A stretch of 10,185 bases of DNA, taken from positions 1 to 10,185 of the forward strand of contig CATXJC010000060.1 of NCBI GenBank assembly GCA_958369755.1. Direction: 5' to 3'. This stretch comes from an uncultured Prevotella sp. (GTDB lineage Bacteria; Bacteroidota; Bacteroidia; Bacteroidales; Bacteroidaceae). The translations under genes and the position numbers were made by a program. Positions 7,346 to 10,185 of this stretch are shown piece after piece. Each line of letters starts with the position of its first letter. Positions within the stretch are counted from its first letter, which is position 1. The notes under the pieces were generated by a model. It searched no databases and had not been told where the DNA came from. It saw only the letters and a list, made by a program, of their open reading frames with translations.

Positions 7346-7540
7346 TTAAAAGATTAAACATATTAAGACGAATGCTACAATGAAAAACCAAATGAATTTG
7401 CAGAAACATCCGATGCACCCAGTGATACCTTCACCTAGGAAAGAGGCGACAAAGCCCAAGGCTTGCACACCCCAGCCAATTAAGCCGAGGATGACAAAAG
7501 CAATAACCAATATGCCTATGAATCCTAGTATAGCCATCAT
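7346..7540 (-). CDS. Small 64-aa integral membrane protein
   Basis: Two hydrophobic segments cover nearly the whole chain: ILGFIGILVIAFVILGLIGW at about 4-23 and KFIWFFIVAFVLICLIF at 48-64. A Gly/Cys-rich link lies between them (GEGITGCIGCFC). This is a helical hairpin in the inner membrane with almost no soluble part. It starts 21 bp after the preceding stop, in the same transcript. Tiny membrane proteins in defence and toxin loci can be pore formers, membrane anchors or holin-like effectors, while others have no such role. The sequence alone does not decide. Three Cys residues cluster in the loop (42, 45, 47). Confidence 0.7.
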   Translation of the reverse strand: MMAILGFIGILVIAFVILGLIGWGVQALGFVASFLGEGITGCIGCFCKFIWFFIVAFVLICLIF

Positions 7541-7561
7541 GTCTTTTATGCTGTTATATCG

Positions 7562-7783
7562 TTATTTCTTGGTTACGGTTCCGCTATGCGAGCGAACATA
7601 AGTACCCATGGAGGTACTCATGATGATGTCGCTCCCCTTGGTGATGATGTCGAAAATCTCGGCACCATTACATCCGCAGACGAAACTCCAGCTGTTACTC
7701 CCCATCGTGGCTCTTTGAAGCTCTGTGGGCTTGTCTGGATTAATGCGGTAAATAAAATTACCTTCTTTTACAGTAGTTGCCAT
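7562..7783 (-). CDS. Small 73-aa protein, unrecognised
   Basis: The chain starts MATTVKEGNFIYRINPDKP and contains short predicted strands, a FVCGCNGAEIFDII centre with two Cys spaced by one Gly, and a Ser/Thr/Gly-rich end (SMGTYVRSHSGTVTKK). There is no signal peptide or membrane helix. It begins 12 bp after the nuclease-like gene and is followed 21 bp later by the membrane protein gene, so it belongs to the same transcript. The leader TATATTATG is the same string as before the 61-aa gene, and there is no clear Shine-Dalgarno. I do not recognise a family. Coding status rests on operon spacing and plausible composition. Confidence 0.65.
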   Translation of the reverse strand: MATTVKEGNFIYRINPDKPTELQRATMGSNSWSFVCGCNGAEIFDIITKGSDIIMSTSMGTYVRSHSGTVTKK

Positions 7784-7795
7784 AATATAGTGTAT

Positions 7796-8740
7796 TTAAA
7801 ATCTAAGTTCTGAGGTCACTTTTGCCTTTCGGATTCTTTCAAGAGTGGTGTAGGTCTGGCCTTGTGTGAAGGCTATGCGTCTTCCGGTCTTTCCGAAAGA
7901 ATCATTTTGAATGGCAGGTGAGAATTCTTCTATTTTCTTGAGCTTGAAGAATGTTCGTTTCTCTGGTTTGTATAGAGGTTCCTTTTTAGCAAAGTACTCT
8001 TCTGGAACATATTCTTTTAACTCTCTGATATCTACATTTTCTAGTTTTTTTTCAATTTCAAAGAGATATTGGATTCTTTGTGCGTAATAGAATGCTAAGT
8101 ATTTGGCATTCTTGAAGCTTCTGCCGCCTTGACAGGCATAGAAATTATATTCCAAAGCAATAGGCTCACCCCATCTTCCGCCTACTATGATGACGCGGTT
8201 TTCGTGATCATCATATAAACCTAATGAGGTGATAAGAAGCTCAAACTGTTCTATGAGATAGCTGAGGACCGGATTCGGAACATCTTGCTGATAGTCATTG
8301 AGGATATTCATCAAGGTGGTCCAATTAGTCCATATTATCTCTTGGGGAAGAATTTCTGGTCGTTTGTCGTGTGTAGTGATATAGATGAGTTTATTGCGTT
8401 CATCTCTGTCTTCGACAATCAACTTCTTGTGATTTTCTAGTTGGGGTAGCTTGATGACATCAGACAGTTTGCTTTCAATATAAATGTTGAAAGCATAGTT
8501 GCAAGAGATTAAACCATCTGGTCTACTATGGATGTCTGTGTCGTCAATATGACTTTGAGTTTCAATCTTTAATGTTTTTTCTGGCAGTCCATTTCCTTCA
8601 TCAATTCGCTGAAGAATTTCATCTAACAAACTGCCTCCCCCACAATCTGTTTCTAAGATTTTGAGGAGTGCCGATGTTACTTGATTCTCTGTCTGAAAAT
8701 AAGTTCCAAAGACTGATTGTTCTGTGATATTCTTACTCAT
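7796..8740 (-). CDS. PD-(D/E)XK nuclease superfamily-like protein, first gene of the cluster
   Basis: The protein is 314 aa. A nuclease core is readable in the first third: E18 in a helix (TENQVTSALLKILE), then RPDG with D75, a strand FNIYIESK with E89-x-K91, and a following helix with Gln and His (LPQLENHKKLI, Q100, H104). That order, E...D-x(13)-E-x-K then Q-x3-H, is the classic arrangement of PD-(D/E)XK nucleases, including many restriction and defence enzymes. The C-terminal two thirds (WTNWTTLMNILND, LYDDHENRVIIVGGRWGE, YNFYACQGGRSFKNAKYLAFYYAQRIQYLFEIE) match nothing I know and probably recognise a target or partner. No methyltransferase or helicase is adjacent. It is led by a strong promoter at 8797-8828 and followed after 12 bp by three tiny genes. 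The superfamily call is good; the target is unknown. Confidence 0.8.
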   Translation of the reverse strand: MSKNITEQSVFGTYFQTENQVTSALLKILETDCGGGSLLDEILQRIDEGNGLPEKTLKIETQSHIDDTDIHSRPDGLISCNYAFNIYIESKLSDVIKLPQLENHKKLIVEDRDERNKLIYITTHDKRPEILPQEIIWTNWTTLMNILNDYQQDVPNPVLSYLIEQFELLITSLGLYDDHENRVIIVGGRWGEPIALEYNFYACQGGRSFKNAKYLAFYYAQRIQYLFEIEKKLENVDIRELKEYVPEEYFAKKEPLYKPEKRTFFKLKKIEEFSPAIQNDSFGKTGRRIAFTQGQTYTTLERIRKAKVTSELRF

Positions 8741-8796
8741 TTACTTTTTAGATTATGATTTTTATATTGTTTGTCGTGTTTATCTCAACGGCATTG

Positions 8797-8828
8797 CAAA
8801 TATAGTTATTTTTGTGGAGAATTTCAAA
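8797..8828 (-). promoter_or_regulatory. Promoter of the minus-strand cluster
   Basis: On the minus strand TTTG (8825-8828) is followed after exactly 20 bp by TATATTTG (8797-8804), a full match to the Bacteroidota TTTG/TAnnTTTG pattern. Transcription would begin near 8790, leaving a leader of about 50 nt before the ATG at 8740. Confidence 0.8.
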
Positions 8829-8866
8829 CTAAAAATGGGGTTTTAATATTCTTTAAACTTTGACGA

Positions 8867-8896
8867 TTGGTTCATTTTGGTTCAATTTGGTTCAAA
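8867..8896. repeat. Three tandem 10-bp repeats TTGGTTCA[T/A]n
   Basis: TTGGTTCA occurs at 8867-8874, 8877-8884 and 8887-8894, each exactly 10 bp apart, close to one helical turn. The array lies about 40 bp upstream of the -33 element at 8825-8828, a suitable place for a regulator to bind on one DNA face. Confidence 0.75.
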
Positions 8897-8988
8897 CTCA
8901 TTTTTTTGAATTTACACCTAATTATATAGGGAAATAATTGATGCAAACCAACTCTCTTTTCTCTTATGAAATGAGGAGCCCTATCCCC

Positions 8989-9031
8989 TTAATGTCCGTT
9001 TTCAAAACTGATACTGTCCCCATGAGATAGG
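8989..9031. repeat. 43-bp dispersed direct repeat, copy 2
   Basis: Identical to copy 1 over all 43 bp, including the frame MSVFKTDTVPMR (ATG 8992, TAG 9030). Unlike the other two copies it has no 342-aa-type gene beside it. Its hairpin partner arm is GGAGAC, pairing 5 of 6 positions with GTCCCC (9016-9021). With copy 3 it brackets the toxin-antitoxin module as direct repeats. Confidence 0.9.
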
Positions 9032-9068
9032 AGACTTGTCTAGTCCTAAATGGAGTTTCAGAAAACAT

Positions 9069-9106
9069 AAATCCCCAATCTGTTGAACTTTACAGATTGG
9101 GGATTT
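9069..9106. terminator. Perfect 15-bp-stem hairpin, orphan bidirectional terminator or small inverted repeat
   Basis: Arms AAATCCCCAATCTGT (9069-9083) and ACAGATTGGGGATTT (9092-9106) pair without mismatch around an 8-nt loop. The A/T ends with a GC core give a terminator-like form on either strand, but no gene ends nearby. It could stop antisense transcripts entering from the right-hand minus-strand paralogue. Like the tandem hairpins at 156-211 it contains AAATCCCC and a nearby TTGAAC. Confidence 0.55.
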
Positions 9107-9148
9107 CTCAAGTTTATACATTATTCTCCTAGGATAGGCGTGAATTTG

Positions 9149-9166
9149 GAATTTTTGGTAAAATTC
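9149..9166. promoter_or_regulatory. 18-bp palindrome, possible operator upstream of the toxin-antitoxin promoter
   Basis: GAATTTT (9149-9155) and AAAATTC (9160-9166) are perfect inverted arms around TGGT. It lies 20 bp before the -33 element. The string TTTGGTAAA overlaps it at 9154-9162 and recurs at 9187-9195 over the -33 box, which could make a two-site autoregulatory operator. AT richness makes chance pairing possible. Confidence 0.35.
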
Positions 9167-9186
9167 AACAGAAAGTTAACAAAAAG

Positions 9187-9218
9187 TTTGGTAAAGTGAA
9201 AATAAAAGCATATTTTTG
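9187..9218 (+). promoter_or_regulatory. Promoter of the toxin-antitoxin-like unit
   Basis: TTTG (9187-9190), exactly 20 bp, then TATTTTTG (9211-9218) is a full match to the Bacteroidota promoter pattern. The ATG follows 40 bp later at 9258, after an A-rich leader containing ACAAGAAG. Confidence 0.8.
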
Positions 9219-9257
9219 CAGATTAAATAAGTACATAACATTAAAAACAAGAAGATT

Positions 9258-9419
9258 ATGGCAATAGAAATTAAAACAATACCTGTCCTTCATGGTGAGG
9301 CAGCAGCTCGTTTCGTTGAAGCAGCTGATGAGGCATTGGAAAAGCGTGGCTCCATTGACTTCTCCAAGCAAGTAGCCAAGGCACGTGCTATATTAAAACG
9401 TTCAAAACTGTACATTTAA
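9258..9419 (+). CDS. 53-aa antitoxin candidate upstream of the GNAT gene
   Basis: A short frame runs from ATG 9258 (MAIEIKTIPVLHGEAAARF) to TAA 9419, with GAAG 4 nt before the ATG and a consensus promoter 40 bp upstream. The protein has an N-terminal strand (IEIKTIPVL), a helix AAARFVEAADEALEKRG, and a basic C-terminal helix SKQVAKARAILKRSKL. This size and arrangement resemble, from memory, the small proteins that precede GNAT toxins in Bacteroidales. It lacks the length of the ribbon-helix-helix DUF1778/TacA antitoxins. The GNAT gene begins 1 bp after its stop, so translation is almost surely coupled, as in type II toxin-antitoxin pairs. Neutralising the GNAT and repressing the shared promoter are inferred roles. 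Confidence 0.75.
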   Translation: MAIEIKTIPVLHGEAAARFVEAADEALEKRGSIDFSKQVAKARAILKRSKLYI

Positions 9420-9420
9420 A

Positions 9421-9933
9421 ATGTTAGAGCAATGTGATTTTATGTATGCCTATCAGTTGTTAAGAAAATCATATTGTTTTGTTAAACCAGATACATCTGA
9501 AATAGTCTGCGCATTTACAGTCGCTAATTCGAGTGTAAAAGTAGATTCACTTCCTTCAAACCTTCGGAATAAGCTTAATAGAAAGATTCCGAATGCCAAG
9601 CGAAGACCGCAGTATCCAGCAGTGTTGGTTGGACAGTTGGCAGTAAGCGATTTATTCAGTGGACATCATGTGGGAGACAAATTGTTGGATTTCATCAAAT
9701 CATGGTTTATAGACCCACTGAATAAGACTGGATGCCGGTATGTCATTGTTGATGCTGTCAACCATCCGAAAGTGTTCGAATATTATCAACGAAATGGTTT
9801 CAAATTTCTGTTTTCGTCAGATAAGGAGGAATGGACGTTCTTGCACAATAAAGGTCTAGAACCTACAACTCCTGTTGAGCCGATGAAAACACGGCTGATG
9901 TATTTTGATTTGATTTATCTCCGTACAAAATAA
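9421..9933 (+). CDS. GNAT-family N-acetyltransferase, toxin-like, probably N-terminally reduced
   Basis: The protein is 170 aa. GNAT features are clear: the YPAVLVGQLAV strand at about 65-75, the acetyl-CoA pocket segment SGHHVGDKLLDFIKSWF at 80-96 (a variant of R/Q-x-x-G-x-G/A with His in place of the first Gly), NKTGCRYVIVDAVNHPKVFEYYQRNGFKFLF at 101-131, and the closing LMYFDLIY. This is the pattern of GNAT toxins that acetylate aminoacyl-tRNA and block translation, paired with a small upstream antitoxin. Relatives, as I recall them, carry some 30 more N-terminal residues with a CG-x-x-DL-x-x-FF motif between 'CDF' and 'YA..LL.KSYCF'. Here MLEQCDF joins MYAYQLLRKSYCF directly. An upstream extension is blocked by an in-frame TAA at 9394-9396. 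It may therefore be an inactive or altered toxin. Family call sure; activity doubtful. Confidence 0.85.
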   Translation: MLEQCDFMYAYQLLRKSYCFVKPDTSEIVCAFTVANSSVKVDSLPSNLRNKLNRKIPNAKRRPQYPAVLVGQLAVSDLFSGHHVGDKLLDFIKSWFIDPLNKTGCRYVIVDAVNHPKVFEYYQRNGFKFLFSSDKEEWTFLHNKGLEPTTPVEPMKTRLMYFDLIYLRTK

Positions 9934-10038
9934 CAAATAAAAGATAATAAGCCCCTCTGGCGCGCCGAAAGGCTGCATACTAGAGTGGCATTACTTATTT
10001 TAGGCAGTTTACTTTGTGCTTTTGCGGTAAACGGTATT
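9934..10038. other. Spacer after the GNAT gene, open on both strands, possible dispersed-repeat part
   Basis: No start codon or ribosome site makes a convincing gene. The frame of the GNAT gene stays open for 48 codons after its TAA, through a hydrophobic VALLILGSLLCAFAV stretch and into the mini-ORF of repeat copy 3, ending at TAG 10080. A minus-strand frame across it is open too. It contains the palindrome GGCGCGCC (9959-9966), unusual in this AT-rich part, and arms GTTTAC/GTAAAC (10007-10012, 10027-10032). It may be the left part of a longer repeat that copies 1 and 2 lack. Confidence 0.4.
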
Positions 10039-10081
10039 TTAATGTCCGTTTTCAAAACTGATACTGCCCCCATGAGATAGG
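10039..10081. repeat. 43-bp dispersed direct repeat, copy 3
   Basis: It differs from copies 1 and 2 only at 10067 (T to C), changing the mini-ORF from MSVFKTDTVPMR to MSVFKTDTAPMR (ATG 10042, TAG 10080). Its hairpin is the strongest: CTGCCCCC (10064-10071) pairs with GGGGGCAG (10080-10087) over 8 bp with an 8-nt loop. Identity with copy 1 also extends left through GTATTTTAATG. To the right it continues, with differences, into the paralogous gene end. Confidence 0.9.
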
Positions 10082-10113
10082 GGGCAGCTCGGTGAAAAAC
10101 GTTGAAAAATCGC

Positions 10114-10185
10114 CTAGAAATATCTCTTCCTCATTTTCTTCAAGAAATCCTTGGTGATAGGGAAGCCGGAGGCATCACCTATTAC
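10114..10185 (-). CDS. C-terminus of a paralogue of the 342-aa zinc-ribbon protein (partial)
   Basis: The minus strand from the right edge reads VIGDASGFPITKDFLKKMRKRYF and then TAG at 10114-10116. It matches the last 23 residues of the gene at 4856-5884 except for two Lys-to-Arg changes, with few DNA differences. The similarity continues past the stop, about 33 bp, into the shared 43-bp repeat, so the gene and its 3' flank were duplicated as a unit. The remaining coding sequence lies outside the window. Whether the same neighbours stand upstream of it cannot be seen. Confidence 0.85.
   Translation of the reverse strand, partial: VIGDASGFPITKDFLKKMRKRYF

Larger units (their letters stand above)
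8741..9257. other. 517-bp AT-rich intergenic region between two divergent units
   Basis: No credible gene is seen on either strand; the minus-strand frame reaching 9371 mirrors the small antitoxin gene. The region holds, left to right: the promoter of the minus-strand cluster, a triple 10-bp repeat, the second copy of the 43-bp repeat, a 15-bp-stem hairpin, an 18-bp palindrome and the promoter of the toxin-antitoxin unit. Apart from these, 8897-8988 and 9036-9068 show nothing I can name. Confidence 0.7.

Noticed and set aside
9165..9371. A 68-codon minus-strand frame over the antitoxin start
   Set aside because: It covers the promoter and start of the plus-strand antitoxin, which has a ribosome site, promoter and coupling to the GNAT gene.
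9959..9966. The palindrome GGCGCGCC as a functional site or cloning scar
   Set aside because: Flanks show no vector-like sequence; a single 8-bp palindrome is not enough evidence for any function.
4779..10081. The 43-bp repeats as insertion-sequence ends or integron attC sites
   Set aside because: They are direct rather than inverted, no transposase or integrase lies in the window, and they lack the paired boxes of attC sites.
1..10185. tRNA or rRNA genes
   Set aside because: I saw no cloverleaf-like segment, TψC-arm-like GGTTCRANTCC motif, or conserved ribosomal RNA stretch on either strand; a tRNAscan-SE run would settle this.

Overview
The window looks like a chromosomal segment of a gut or oral Bacteroidales, most likely Prevotellaceae of the Segatella/Prevotella copri type. 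The reasons are an SPII lipoprotein with an Asp-rich stretch after the lipobox Cys, a TonB receptor with an N-terminal carboxypeptidase-regulatory-like domain, a secreted GH20 hexosaminidase, A-rich leaders with weak Shine-Dalgarno signals, and promoters of the Bacteroidota form TTTG-N20-TAnnTTTG. The genus is inferred from overall character, not from a marker gene.

Left part (1-4780, plus strand, denser in G+C, housekeeping or nutrient style): the 3' end of an unrecognised gene; two tandem 30-bp REP-like hairpin units; a two-gene unit of a putative calycin-like surface lipoprotein (256-735) and a TonB-dependent outer-membrane receptor (771-2945); then a stand-alone secreted beta-N-acetylhexosaminidase (3083-4714) closed by a strong intrinsic terminator.

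Middle part (4779-8828, minus strand, more A+T-rich towards the right): an accessory cluster of seven tightly packed genes read right to left from a good promoter at 8797-8828. The order is a PD-(D/E)XK nuclease-like protein (314 aa), three tiny genes (73, 64 and 61 aa, the middle one a membrane protein), then three proteins of 194, about 167 and 342 aa. The last has a C-terminal zinc-ribbon-like domain. I recognise no published system here; the layout recalls defence or toxin/immunity loci.

Right part (8989-10185): a compact toxin-antitoxin-like module (53-aa antitoxin candidate plus a GNAT acetyltransferase whose N-terminal region looks deleted), lying between two copies of a 43-bp direct repeat. 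The same repeat lies just downstream of the 342-aa gene at the left end of the cluster. The minus-strand tail of a paralogue of that gene appears at the right edge (10114-10185), again with the repeat just after its stop codon. So three repeat copies delimit two gene cassettes. The repeat coincides almost exactly with a 12-codon mini-ORF (MSVFKTDT[V/A]PMR) and also forms a hairpin whose outer arm differs between copies but mostly stays complementary. This repeat-bounded accessory island is the most interesting feature of the window.
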